A stretch of 64,000 nt of DNA from Conchocele bisecta. Lineage: Eukaryota > Mollusca > Bivalvia > Lucinida > Thyasiridae. Every line of letters starts with the position of its first letter. The first letter of the stretch is position 1. Position numbers and translations under genes: made by a program. Below are positions 12,092-24,604 of the stretch, piece by piece. The notes below the pieces were generated by a model. The model ran no database searches. It was not told the origin of the DNA and saw only the letters and a program-made list of their open reading frames with translations. The stretch lies in assembly GCA_029237695.1 (NCBI GenBank), contig CM055272.1, positions 35,536,791-35,600,790 on the forward strand, in the 5' to 3' direction.

Positions 12092-12622
12092 TTAGTTGTA
12101 GCCTTTAAACGGGAGCTGTAAGACTACATGTTGAAACAAAAACAGAACTTGGGAATAGATACTGGGGTATTCCATGTCCACAACATAATAGAAGTCCAAT
12201 AAAACAAATAAGCCTTGTTCTACGACGGCAGTATCCAATTGAAAGGAGCTTGAATCCGCCACTACGGCAAAGTTCACCAATTCACCATATTTTTTCAATG
12301 CAATCAGCTTTCGGGAGCGCATTTGATTGTAAGCAACAAAATTGTCCATCTTGTCTGTTTCTCCCACCTGAAATAACAAGCCATATGTTATATACATGTA
12401 TGGATATGTCCCAGTGGCATGTTGGACTCCAATTGGAGAAAATCTACAAACCTTTTGATTTTTCGACGTAATTGTAAAAGGACGGACGTATGGAACCTCA
12501 AGAGCAATACAATATGCCCCACTTGCTATCGCATAGGGGGTATAAAGACTACCCATTTTAATATTATTGACGAGACGTTTCAAATGGTGGTCATGGCATA
12601 TACTACAGATGAGAATTAACAA
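12092..12622 (-). CDS. Hypothetical 176-codon open frame (possibly two fused exons), unknown function
   Basis: The longest open frame in the 16 kb insertion. The first ATG is at 12556 (MGSLYTPYAIASGAYCIALE); upstream codons lack an ATG, and a possible acceptor CATCTGTAG| precedes them. An acceptor-like TTGTTATTTCAG|GTGGGA falls inside, just before GETDKMDNFVAYNQMRSRKL, so the frame may be a chance fusion of exon and intron. The second half (LIALKKYGELVNFAVVADSS) has protein-like composition; the tail is hydrophobic and Tyr-rich. I do not recognise the family. No signal peptide, repeat or catalytic motif is evident. It could be a captured exon, a remnant of a transposon protein or chance. Confidence 0.3.
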   Translation of the reverse strand: MLILICSICHDHHLKRLVNNIKMGSLYTPYAIASGAYCIALEVPYVRPFTITSKNQKVCRFSPIGVQHATGTYPYMYITYGLLFQVGETDKMDNFVAYNQMRSRKLIALKKYGELVNFAVVADSSSFQLDTAVVEQGLFVLLDFYYVVDMEYPSIYSQVLFLFQHVVLQLPFKGYN

Positions 12623-12989
12623 CTATTTTCCATTAAATAACAAAATAGCTTATCCAAAAATATTCAGTTATAGACAATAATGTTAGGTGCCATACAATTA
12701 CCAATGTACATGCTAAAGAAACACACCCCAGCAATGTCCAAAATGTACGTCCCACAAAGTGTAAGGTCACAAAGTTGAAGGCCAGGGGGATATATATCAA
12801 TGTGAGGAAGCTATTGATGAAGTTTGCTAATGATCCGACTAACGGACCAAGAGATACAAACAATTTGGCTGCGTCCAAAATTTACGTCCCAAATTGTTGA
12901 CTCCGACGGAATCGTGAGTGCTGTCTCACTTTCCACTACCGTGTCTCAGAAAATAAATGGGCCGTCTAAGAGAAGGGACCTTTCTACAT

Positions 12990-13090
12990 ATGCGACAAGC
13001 ATAGCCACAGATCAGGCTGCGTCTGAGCAGTCTGATCAGGGTCTACGCTGTTCGCCATTCAGTTACCGGCAAGCTATAAAGATGTAAACA
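12990..13090. repeat. Fragment of the dispersed GATCAG...GTTCGCC bivalve-type repeat
   Basis: CACAGATCAGGCTGCGTCTG and AGCAGTCTGATCAGGG, then CTACGCTGTTCGCC, match the family seen repeatedly in this window (360-600, 28010-28150, 30850-30960, 38040-38660, 44200-44320). Confidence 0.6.
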
Positions 13091-13280
13091 TAAGGATTAT
13101 ATTAGAATTATTTTGTAACTGTGTGCATGAGAATCTGAATCTACAAAAGTTGAAAACAATGAAAGGTCCTTTCCTCAGTCGGCAGCCCAGATAAACTGGC
13201 GCTCACATACAGCTTATTCTGCCCGTTTATGAAACACTAGTTGTGAACAGTAACTCTGACAATATACTAACGTACAGAGC

Positions 13281-13325
13281 TATGGACGGTACGGGAGTAG
13301 ATTGCAAGTTACCGTTCGCAACTAA
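13281..13325 (+). repeat. Left arm of an 11 kb-spaced inverted repeat
   Basis: CTATGGACGGTACGGGAGTA followed by GATTGCAAGTTACCGTTCGC is the reverse complement, with few mismatches, of 24472-24516 inside a MITE. Both arms lie within the 16 kb insertion. Confidence 0.65.
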
Positions 13326-13726
13326 TGAAACACATACCTTCTTCTTTAGAGAAGATGCCACGCCAAAAACCTGCTCAACTCTCTTCATCACAGGTTGGAT
13401 TGTAATTGCAGCATCATCATCAGTTCAACCATCATCTGCAAGGATTTTATTCAAATATAAATATGGATCAATCGACAACCTTATGACAGGTGTGGGATGT
13501 ATGAACATTTTTCATGCCTAGGATCATGGTTGGTCTTTCAAGCAACCATCTCCCATGTACTAATCGTGTGAATATACAATTTACTAAACTAGAGATGCAT
13601 TAACAGTAATTTCTAGATATTTATCTGAAATTTATAACAACTTAAATCGCATACAATATTTAACTTTCTGATCATTCAAATGATACCGGTAGGTAGGACG
13701 GAAACAAGAAACTGTGGCCTGTCGGG

Positions 13727-14457
13727 TCCCGGGTCGTTTCGCCCCGATTACCCGTTCGCACCGGGTCGGTTCGCCCTGTGTCGATTCGCCCCGATTTTAA
13801 ACTTGCGTTGGATCTGGTTATAAATATGGGTTGAGGTGGGTCGTTTCGCCCCGATGTTAACGTTGCATCTGGTTAAAATAGCAGATGGTATGGGTATGTT
13901 CGCCCAAATTTTACTGAGTAGTGAATATGGTGCCAATTGTGGAGTTAAATGTAAGGTATGTTAGGTAAATTATTTAAAATGTTTGACCATTATGGAAGTT
14001 TATAAAAGGATAATCTGCGATTATTTGATACATGACTATAAAACTATAATGTTAATATACCACAATACCTATGCTAATACAAATTCCAATTAGGATTAAA
14101 GATGATTCACAGATAATAACATACGTTTAATTTGCCAAGCATATTATAATTATTGTCTGAAATATGTATTGTTTTGCGTGAAATCTAACTGTCACACCTC
14201 CTTGTGGTGCCAGTTGGTAACGCTGTTTCAAATAAGGATATGTTGTCTACATATCTTTCTATATTAAACGGTGGCTAACGTGACAGATATTATTATTTAA
14301 ATTATTTCACCATTAACTTTGTGTATCACATATCGCTCCCTCTACTTAGATTATGAGCGGGGCGAAACGACCCGATGCGAACCGACCCGGGGCGAACAGG
14401 TCACCGGGGCGAATCGACCCGCGGGACGAACGGGTAATCGGGGCGAAACGACCCGGT
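13727..14457. mobile_element. MITE with long GC-rich TIRs (GGGTCGTTTCGCCCCGATTA)
   Basis: The left arm (13727-13860) is made of GGGTCG(T/G)TTCGCCCCG sub-repeats and the right arm (14353-14457) carries the reverse complement, including CGAACGGGTAATCGGGGCGA. The ~480 bp interior is AT-rich without coding signs. A TGTCG at 13717-13721 and another at 14457-14461 could be a target duplication, offset slightly from the TIR end. The strongly CpG-containing arms contrast with their surroundings. Confidence 0.75.
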
Positions 14458-14464
14458 GTCGCAT

Positions 14465-14795
14465 TTTCAAACTACTCCCCCTGATAAAAGTACTCCCCTA
14501 TGGTAGTACACAGACGGGAGTCGTTTGAAAATGGTTTAACTGCCATTTTCAAACGACTCCCCTCTGATACACAGACGGGAGTCGTTTGAAAATGGTTTAA
14601 CTGCCATTTTCAAACGACTCCCCTCTGATACACAGACGGGAGTCGTTTGAAAATGGTTTAACTGCCATTTTCAATACACAGACGGGAGTCGTTTGAAAAT
14701 GGTTTAACGGCCATTTTCAAACGACTCCCCTCTGATACACAGACGGGAGTAGTTGGAAAATGGTTTAACGGTCATTTTCAAACGACTCCCCTGGA
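14465..14795. repeat. Array of 61-bp hairpin repeats (left)
   Basis: About five copies of a 61-bp unit in which GGGAGTCGTTTGAAAATGG and CCATTTTCAAACGACTCCC form a 19-bp perfect stem around TTTAACTG. The fourth copy is truncated. The same unit, inverted, recurs at 23896-24110. Confidence 0.9.
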
Positions 14796-14939
14796 ATTAT
14801 AAAGGTGTGTGTTTAATACCTCAGCCATATCTGCTCTAGGGCTAGGATACGGCGGCCCAAAATCGATAGAAACGTGTGGCGGCCGTAGAGGCCGTAGCCA
14901 TGCCGTAGAACCTAAAACCCTAAAATTCAGATAAATGTA

Positions 14940-17900
14940 CGCCGTTTATGGTAAGCGTTTGCTCTTATGGTATACGATAAGCGACTACGTGCATAATCCC
15001 ACCGTGCATGTACGCACTTACAATATACTGATGGGGAGTGGTTTAAAAATGGGTGCCCCTGATTAAAACAACGAGCAAGACGATTATGACTAGCACACAT
15101 TTTCACTTTTACGCGTTTGTGATAAATAAGACAAGCGTCTACCGTGTTGGTCATTACGTTTAAAGTTTCATTTGTCCATGCACCCATGTACAATATTTTT
15201 AAAAATTGATTTTGGGGAGTAGGTTTGAAAATGGATGCACGCCATCAAAGTACTTTCTTGAATTATAACAACGAAAGGCAAGACGAATATGACCGACAAC
15301 AATTTACTTTACGCGTTTGTGATATAAAGACCAAGCCCGTTACGGGGAGTGGTCCATTTTTGGCGTTTAGTTTCATGTTTCATGGCACATTGGTTACTTT
15401 AATATACTGATGGTGGGGAGTGGTTGAAATGATGAAACGGCATCAAAAGTATTCCCCTGATTAAAACAACGAGCAAGAGATATGACGCACACATCACTTT
15501 ACGCGTTTGTGATATAAGACAGCGTCTACCGTGTTGGTCATTACGTTTAAAGTTTCATTGTACATGCACCCATGTACCATATACTGATGGGGAAGTGGTT
15601 TGAAACATGGGATGAACAAAACGGCCATTTTCAAAGTTTAAACATTGTACTCCCCTCTTTGAAAATCAGGCGAGCATGGACGATGGTGATGCACACAATC
15701 ACTTTACGCGTTTGTGATATAAGACAAGCGTTTCTACCGTGTTGGTCATTGCGTTTAACCACAAAGTTTCATTGTAAAACATGCACCATGTACAATATAC
15801 TGATGGGGAGTGTGAAAATTGAACATGGGTGCACACGGCATTTTCAAAGACATGTATCTCTGTTAAAAACTAGCGAGCATGACGATGGTGACGCATACAA
15901 TCACTTTACGCGTTTGTGATATAAGACAAGCGTCTACCGTGTTGGTCATTGCGTTTTAAAGTTTCATTGTCCATGCACCCATGTACAATATACTGATGGG
16001 GAGTGGTTTGAAAATGGATGCAAACGGCCATTTTCAAAGTACTCCCCTGATTTAAAAACAACGAAGCAAGACGATTGCGACACAATCACTTTACGCGTTT
16101 GTGATATAAGACAAGCGGTCTACCGGTTGGTTCATTGCGTTTTTTAAAGTTTTCATTGTCACACCCATGTACAATAGACTGATGGGGAGTGGTTTAAAAT
16201 GGATTGGCAAAAACGGCCATTTTCAAGTTACTCCCCTGAGTTTAAAACAACGAGCAAGACGATATGACGCACACAATCACTTTACGCGTTTGTTTTGTAT
16301 AAGACAAGCGTCTACCGTGTTGGTCATTACGTTTTTTAAAGTTTCATTTGTACTTTGCACCCATGTTACAATATTTACTGAATGGGGAGTGGTTTGAAAA
16401 ATGGATTGCAAACAGCCATTTTCAAAGTACTCCCCGATTAAAAAAAAACGAGCCAAGGACGATTATGACGCACTCAATCATTTACGCGTTTGTGATAAGA
16501 CAAGCGTCTACGTGTTGGTCATTAGTTTAAAGTTTCAAAATGGTCCCCAATGCCACCCATGTACAATTACTGATGGGGAAAGGGGTCTTTGAAAATGGAT
16601 GCAAAACCGGATTTTCAAAGTACCCCCCCCCCCTACCCCCTGATTAAAACAACGAGCAAGACGTAATGGGACGCCACACAATCACTTTACGCGTTGTGAT
16701 ATAAGACAAGCGTTATACCGGTGTTGGTCATTTACGTTTAAAGTTTCATTGTCCATGCACCATGTACATTTACTGATGGGGTTGTGGTTTGAAAATGGAT
16801 GCAAACAGCCATTTTAATGTCTCCTGATTAAAAAAACGAGCACAAGACGATATGACGCACACAATCACTTTACGCGGTTGTGATATACGAACAAGAGTTT
16901 CTACCGTGTTGGGTCATTACGTTTTAAAGTTTCATTGTCAAGCACCCATGTACAATATAATGATGGGGAGTGGTTTGAAAATGGATGCAAACGGCCATTT
17001 TCAAAGTACTCCTGATTAAACAACGTGCAAGCAAGTCGTTATGACGCACACAATCACTTTACGCGTTTGTGTTATAAAGACAAAGCGTCTCTTCCGTGTT
17101 GGTCATTACGTTTAAAGTTTCATTGTCCATGCACCCATGTACAATAATACTGATGGGGAGTGGGTTTGAAAATGGTTGCTTTGCAAACAGCCATTTTCTC
17201 AAAGTAATCCCCTTTGATTAAACCAACGAGAAGACGATATGAACGGACACAATCACTTTTACGCGTTTTGTGATTTAAGAAAGCGTTCTTTACCGTGGTT
17301 GGTCATTACGTTTAAAGTTTCATATGCCACCTGTACAATATACTGATGGGAGTGGTTTGAAATGGTGCAAACAGCCCTTTTCATAGAACTCCCTGTTTAA
17401 AACACGAGCTAGTCGATATGACGCACACAATCACTTTACGCGTTTGTGATATAGACAAGCGTTACCCGGTGTGGTCAAATACTGTTTAAGTTTCATTGTC
17501 CATGCTCCCTTGTACAATTACTGATGGGGAGTCGTTTGAAAATGGATGCAAACGGCCATTTTCAAAGTACTCCCCTGATTAAAACAACGAGCAAGACGAT
17601 ATGACGCACACAATCACTTTACGCGTTTGTGATATAAGACAAGCGTCTACCGTGTTGGTCTCATTACGTTTAAAGTTTCATTGTCCATGCACCCATGTAC
17701 AATATACTGATGGGGAGTGGTTTGAAAATGGATGCAAACAGCCATTTTCAAAGTACTCCCCTGATTAAAACAACGAGCAAGACGATATGACGCACACACT
17801 CACTTTACGTTTTCAAATGTGATATAAGACAAGCGTCTACCGTGTTGGTCATTACGTTTAAAGTTTCATTGTCCATGCACCCATGTACAATATACTGATG

Positions 17901-20900
17901 GGGAGTGGTTTGAAAATGGATGCAAACGCCATTTTCAAAGTACTCCCCTGATTAAAACAACGAGCAAGACGATATGACGCACACAATCACTTTACGCGTT
18001 TGTGATATAAGACAAGCGTCTACCGTGTTGGTCATTACGTTTAAAGTTTCATTGTCCATGCACCCATGTACAATATACTGATGGGGAGTGGTTTGAAAAT
18101 GGATGCAAACAGCCATTTTCAAAGTACTCCCCTGATTAAAACAACGAGCAAGACGATATGACGCACAATCATCATTTACGCGTTTGTGATATAAGACAAG
18201 CGTCTACCGTGTTAGGTCATTACGTTTAAAGTTTCATTGTCCATGCACCCATGTACAATATACTGATGGGGAGTGGTTTGAAAATGGATGCAAACGGCCA
18301 TTTTCAAAGTACTCCCCTGATTAAAACAACGAGCAAGACGATATGACGCACACAATCACTTTATTTGCGCGTTTGTGATATAAGACAAGCGTCTACCGTA
18401 GTTGGTCATTACGTTAGTTTAAAGTTTCATTGTCCATGCACCCATGTACAATATACTGATGGGAGTGGTTTTAAAATGGATGAAACAAACGGCCATTTTT
18501 CAAGTACTCCCCTGATTAAAACAACGAGCAAGACGATATGACGCACACAATCACTTTACGCGTTTGTGATATAAGACAAGCGTCTACCGTGTTGGTCATT
18601 ACGTTTAAAGTTTCATTGTCCATGCACCCATGTACAATATACTGATGGGGAAGTGGTTTGAAAATGGATGCAAACAGCCATTTTCAAAGTACTCCCCTGA
18701 TTAAAACAACGAGCAAGACGATATGACACACAATCACTTTACGCGTTTGTGATATAAGACAAGCGTCTACCGTGTTGGTCATTACGTTTAAAGTTTCATT
18801 GTCCATGCACCCATGTACATATACTGATGGGGAGTGGTTTTTGAAAATGGATGCAAACGGCCATTTTCAAAGTACTCCCCTGATTAAAACAACGAGCAAG
18901 ACGATATGACGCACACAATCACTTTACGCGTTTGTGATATAAGACAAGCGTCTACCGTGTTGGTCATTACGTTTAAAGTTCATTGTCCATGCACCCATGT
19001 ACAAATATAAACTGATGGGGAGTGGTTTGAAAATGGATGCAAACGGCCATTTTCAAAGTACTCCCCCTGATTAAAACAAACGAGCAAGACGATATGAACG
19101 CACACAATCACTTTACGCGTTTGTGATATAAGACAAGCGTCTACCGTGTGGTCATTACGTTTAAAGTTTCATTGTCCATGCACCCATGTACAATATACTG
19201 ATGGGGAGTGGTTTCAAAATGGATGCAAACGACGCCATTTTCAAAGAACTCCCCTGATTAAAACAACGAGCAAGACGATATGACCACACAATCACTTTTA
19301 CGCGTTTGTGATATAAGGACAAGCGTCTACCGTGTGGGCATAACGTTAAAGTTTCATTGTCCATGCACCGCATTACAATATCAGAAGGGGAGTGGTTTGA
19401 AAATGGATGCAAACACCATTTTATCAAAGTACTCCCCTGATTAAACAACGAGCCAGACGATAAGTCGCACACAATCATTTACGAAGCGTTTGTGATATAG
19501 AGACAAGCGTCTACCGTGTTGGTCATTACGACGTTTAAAGTTTTCATTGAACATGCACCCATGAACAATATACTGATGGGAGTGGTTTTGAAAATGGATG
19601 CTAACGGCCAATTTCAAAGTACTCCCCTGATTAAAACAACGACAAGACCGATATAACGCACACAAACACTTTACGCGTTTTGATATAAGACAAGCGTCTA
19701 CCGTGTTTGTCATATACGTTTAAAAGTTTCATTGTCCATAGTCACCCATGTACAATATACTGATGGGGAGTGGTTGAAAATGGAAGCAAAACAGCCATTT
19801 TCAAAGATACTCCCCGATAAAAACAACGAGCAAACGATATACGCACACAATACTTTACGCGTTTGTGATATTTAAAGGAACCAAGCCCGTCTTACCGTGT
19901 TGGGTCTGAAAGGTTTTTAAAGTTTCATTGTCCATGCACCCATTTGGGTACAATCTACCTTGGATTGGGGAAGATTTGGTTTTGAAAAATGGATGCAAAC
20001 AACAGCCAATTTTCAAAAGTATCCCTGATTAAAAACAACGAGGCAAGACGATATGACGCCCCAACATAATTTAACTTTACGCGTTTTGTGATATTTAAAA
20101 GGACAAAGGCGTTTTTCTACCCCGTTGTTGGTTTCATTACGTTTAAAGGTTTCTTGTTTCCATGGCCACCCATGACCTATTTTAATTATTGAATGGGGAG
20201 TTTGGTTTGAAAATTTGGATTGGCAAAACGGCCATTTTCCAAAGTAAAGTACTCCTGAAATTAAAAAACCCCATTGAGCAAGACGATATGACGCAACAAT
20301 TCACTTTACGCGTTTGTGATATAAGACAAGCGTCTACCGTGGGTTGGTCATTAGTTTAAAATGTTTCATTGTCCATGCCCACATGTACAAAAAATATAAA
20401 TGGAAATGGGGGTGGTTGAAATTGATGAAAACAAAGCCAATTTCAAAGGTTACTTTCCCCCTTAGATAAAACAAACGAGCAAAGACGGATTATGACGCAC
20501 ACAATCACTTTAACGCCCGTTTTGTTTGTATTATTTAAAGGATCCCAAGGCGTCTACGGTTTTGGTATTTAGTAGTTTTCATTGTCCAAGCACCAGTTTA
20601 AACAATATTACTGATGGGGAGTGGTTTGATATGGATGCAAACAGCATTTTTTTCAAAGTACTCCCCTGATTAACGAGCAAGACGATATGACGCACAATCA
20701 CTTTACGCGTTTTGTATAAGACAAGCGTCTACGTGTTGTCATTACGTTTTTTATGTTTCATTGTCATGCCCCATGTACAATTACTGATGGGGGAGTGGTT
20801 GATTGGATGCAAACGGCCATTTTCAAGTACTCCCTGATTAAAACAACGAGCAAGGACGATATGACGCACACAATCATTTACGCGTTTGTGATATTTAAGA

Positions 20901-21675
20901 CAAGTCTACGTGTTTGTCATGTTTAAAGTCATTGTCATGCACATGTACAATATACTGATGGGGGAGTGGTGAAAAGGCATGCAAACAGCATTTTCAAAGT
21001 CTCCCCAAGTATTAAAACAAACGAGCAAGACGATATGCGCACACAACACTTTACGCGTTTGTGATATAAGACAAGCGTCTACCGTGTTGTCATTACGTTT
21101 TTTTTTAAAGTTTCATTGACATGCCAACCCCATGTACAAATACTGATGGGGGAGTGGTTTGAAATGGATGCAAACAGGCCATTTTCAAAGTACTCCCCTG
21201 ATTAAAACAACGAGCAAGACGATATGACGCACACAAATCACTTTACGCGTTTGTGATATAAGAGGTCTACCGTGTGTCTTAGTTTAAAGTTTAGTCATTT
21301 GTGCACCCATGTACAATATTTACTGTGGGGAGTGTTTGAAAAGGATGCAAAACAGCCATTTTCAGACTCCCCTTGAATAAAACACGAGCAAGACGATATG
21401 ACGCACACAATCACTTTACGCGTTTATACCTGATAAAGACGAAGTTCTCCCGTTTTGTTGGTCGATTACGTTTAAAGTTTTTCATGAAATGCACATGTAC
21501 ACATTTATGAAGGGGAGTGGTTTGTGGATGCAAAACAGCCATTTTCAAGTACTCCCTGATTAAAAAACAAGAAGCAAGACGATGACGCCACACAATCACT
21601 TACGCGTTTGTGATATAAGACAAGCGTCTACCGTGTGGTCATTAGTTTAAAGTTCATGTCCATGCACATGTTTTA
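14940..21675. repeat. ~184-bp satellite array, about 36 copies
   Basis: Monomer starts near GATGGGGAGTGGTTTGAAAA; examples begin at 17897, 18080 and 18264 (spacings 183 and 184). Each monomer contains a hairpin of GGGGAGTGGTTTGAAAATGG and CCATTTTCAAAGTACTCCCC, then AACAACGAGCAAGACGATAT, CACTTTACGCGTTTGTGATA and GTCTACCGTGTTGGTCATTA. Central copies (17.5-19.1 kb) are nearly identical. Copies at both edges carry many 1-4 bp indels. Open frames here are chance products of the repeat. Confidence 0.95.
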
Positions 21676-21689
21676 CGTATACTACTAAA

Positions 21690-22085
21690 TTTATAATGAT
21701 GTTGATCAGTATCTACGTCCTTGGGCCAAATAGCCCCTATACTGTTACCACGACTATGACCATGTTGATCAGTTTTTACACAATTTCGCCAAAATAATCA
21801 CCAGTGTTCCCATGACTTTGACTGTAACACCATTGCTCAGTATCTACACTATGTGCCAAATATACATCATTGTTCAGTATCTACACTATGTGCCAAATAT
21901 ACATCATTGTTCAGTATCTACACTATGTGCCACGTATACATCATTGCTCAGTATCTACACTATGTGCAACGTATACATCATTGCTCAGTATCTACACTAT
22001 GTGCCAAATATACATCATTGTTCAGTATCTACACTATTGGCCAAATATACTTCATTGTTCAGTATCTACACTATGTGCCAAATAT
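21690..22085. repeat. 37-bp minisatellite
   Basis: Unit CATCATTGTTCAGTATCTAC + ACTATGTGCCAAATATA, about six to seven clean copies from 21835 to 22085, with decayed copies (GATCAGTATCTACGTCCTTG) extending left to about 21700. Because 37 is not a multiple of three, all three plus frames stay open; not coding. Confidence 0.9.
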
Positions 22086-22151
22086 TGATACGGGCCAATT
22101 TGCTTATACATTTGTGAAGTCCGTTCTCACATGTAGTGTTACTGTTATGGT

Positions 22152-22370
22152 ATGCACCTATCAATGAGTTGCCCCAGGGGGGAGCGGCGGGCACACAGGG
22201 GACATTAGACAGCCAGATGATTCCCGGGGGTGGGATTTAGATATGCCAAACGTTTTGCACATTTTATAGCAATTGTGTATGAATTTAGACACCCCAAAAC
22301 GGAAATTGTCTAATTCCCCTGGGTCAGCCCGCCGCTCCCCCCTTGGGGCAAAACATTGATAGGTGCATTA
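22152..22370. mobile_element. MITE with ~42-bp TIRs (ATGCACCTATCAATG...)
   Basis: The left end ATGCACCTATCAATGAGTTG plus CCCCAGGGGGGAGCGGCGGGC is matched by the inverted right end GCCCGCCGCTCCCCCCTTGG plus GGCAAAACATTGATAGGTGCAT. The interior is ~130 bp. Confidence 0.85.
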
Positions 22371-23878
22371 GTCTTGCTCATTGTCCCTCTAGGGGTTATT
22401 TGTTTTTTGGTATTTGGGTTTGCAAAGATATTGGGTACTAAAATAGAATAATAAATTGGGCAGGACAGAAACGAAACAACCATGTAAACAAACTATGACA
22501 ATAGTCAGCGGCGGTTACATAGCCTTCTACATGGCAAAAACTGCACTGCAATGTACATATAATTCCTAATAAACTCAATATTTAGATGAACAAGAATCAG
22601 AATATCCCGACCTGGTGCAAGGCCCAGTCCTCACCAGAGTTATTCAGCTCTAGCCCAAAAGCAATGTGATTAGTACATGTATTATCCATTTTAATGGGCA
22701 TGATATGATTTAACTCTTTAGTTTAGTACTAGATGTAAAAAAATATCATGGGATGTATGTCGGTGTCCATAAACATATCTAAACTAGATAAGGGATGTTT
22801 ACGTAATTTTTTCTGCAAAAATGTATATGTTGCGACTCCCAAAGGGTCGCGAAATATACTTTTTTGTGGAGAAAAAAGAAAAAAATCAAAATCTTGCGGA
22901 TTTGCAATTTTAGAACTTTTGGCCACCCTGCAACTTCAATTTGATGATCCACTGTATGCAGGGCTATGATGAAAAACATTTTTCATTGTCTTTTTTTTAA
23001 ATATTTTCCCCAAAAACTCCTGTTATGCCCCTTTAATATGGCAATCAAGGACAATAGACCAAACATACATGTCAACAGTATTATATGTATCTTGTGAAAA
23101 TTGATCAATGATTACCTGACTTTATTTATATTACATGTTGTTCCGATGTTTCATTACACCATATTCAGCTGGCTATATATTTTGTTCTTTATTACACCAC
23201 CAAATACATGTATTTTCAAACTGACATGAATAATATATGCCCAGAATTTGACCCGTGGTTTGCGAACTTCTGGTATATGCTGGTCCAATATGGCGATTAA
23301 GCCATAGCCACACTAAGCTAAACACAAGGAATATATCGACGGGAAATTGCTTGAAATTGGACAACTACACTATTAACAGCCACTGCACCACCCCTTCCAA
23401 CAGACATGCAAGCGCGCTAGTATCAATACATTTCCGTTGAAAAAAATGTTATATTGTATGAGCCAATTTGTGATTTAGTGGATTTAGTGGAAGTTTCCCG
23501 TGCTGTCACTCGGAATACTTCATTCCAACACAATTTTTACAACTGATGCATTCACAAATGATCAAACTTCATTTTCCGTACAGGTTGTAGTACCACCATC
23601 CTTACCGATTTCCAGCAATCTATCCATGAACATGGTGGGACGTTTCTACTATGTGGCAGTATAATTATATACATACTTATTATACAGTCAACTCGTGATA
23701 GTTTGGAAAACATAATGATGGCACTGGTGCGTAGATTAATCACAAAATCATTTATTATACCGCAGTCACATTTGCCACGGCGGCCGTACGGTCTTTCAAT
23801 TTCTACGGCCAATATCAATTCTACGGCCATCGCAAAAGATAGGTATGATGACCCTGCGGCAACCGCAGTTTTTCTACG
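22371..23878. other. No recognised gene
   Basis: AT-rich sequence inside the 16 kb insertion. A small hairpin (GCGACTCCCAAAGGGTCGCG) lies at 22832-22851. Short opposing frames at 22729-22979 and 23552-23912 mirror one another across strands and have no domain support. Confidence 0.35.
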
Positions 23879-23895
23879 CTCACACCTTTATAATT

Positions 23896-24110
23896 CCAGG
23901 GGAGTCGTTTGAAAATGGCAGTTAAACCATTTTCAAACTACTCCCGTCTGTGTACCAGAGGGGAGTCGTTTGAAAATGGCAGTTAAACCATTTTCAAACG
24001 ACTCCCGTCTGTGTACTAAAGGGGAGTCATTTGAAAATGGCAGTTAAACCATTTTCAAACGACTCCCGTCTGTGTACTAGAGGGGAGTCGTTTGAAAATG
24101 GGGAGTACTT
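23896..24110. repeat. Array of 61-bp hairpin repeats (right, inverted)
   Basis: About 3.5 copies of the unit seen at 14465-14795, in reverse orientation (GGGGAGTCGTTTGAAAATGG CAGTTAAA CCATTTTCAAACGACTCCC). The inner flank CACACCTTTATAATTCCAGG (23879-23898) is the exact reverse complement of sequence next to the left array (14793-14812), so the arms belong to one inverted duplication spaced about 9 kb. Confidence 0.9.
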
Positions 24111-24299
24111 TGAAATTCCTACACCGGGACCGCCTGTGGTCCGCATGTCGGCACATGAATACCTTGGGTGACAGAATTCTTAATGTGTCGGGCTTACACA
24201 AAGTCCAAACACTATATGCCTTCGGCTCTAACGAGACTGGGGGCATAACAATTAAAAAAGTACAGGAGGTGCGGACATATACTACATGAACATTAAATG

Positions 24300-24604
24300 C
24301 AGGGGCGGATCTAGAGGGTGTTCCGGGGTTGCAACCCCCCCCCCCCGCCCCGTTCAGCCACGGAGTTTACATAGATCACAGCTTACCACCAGTTGGGTGT
24401 TCGAATTTAAATGCCGTAAAACACAGGAAAGTGCATTTTGAAGAGCTCAAAAATAGGACAACCCCCATAATTGCGAACGGTAACTCTTGCAATTACTCCC
24501 GTACCGTCCATAGCTAGCTACGGACTGTATGGGAATAGATTGCTAGAGTTAACTTCGCAACTAGACAACCCCTCCCTTTCCCCAAATGCTGGATCCGCCC
24601 CCGA
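24300..24604. mobile_element. MITE with GGGGCGGATC ends
   Basis: Ends CAGGGGCGGATCTAG (left) and GGATCCGCCCCCG (right) form a short TIR of a type common in animal genomes. The interior has a C-run (24336-24348) and an internal palindrome around CCATAGCTAGCTACGG. It includes the inverted arm 24472-24516 that matches 13281-13325. Confidence 0.65.

Noticed and set aside
12633..12878. 81-codon hydrophobic minus frame next to the orphan frame
   Set aside because: It contains an internal near-duplication of GGGACGTAnATTTTGGAC, lies in a different frame and has no splice support.
14940..21675. CRISPR-like regular repeats
   Set aside because: Monomers are contiguous satellite units without unique spacers, in a eukaryotic context.
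22729..22979. Opposing ~65-73 codon frames
   Set aside because: Mirror frames in low-complexity DNA with no domain or splice evidence.
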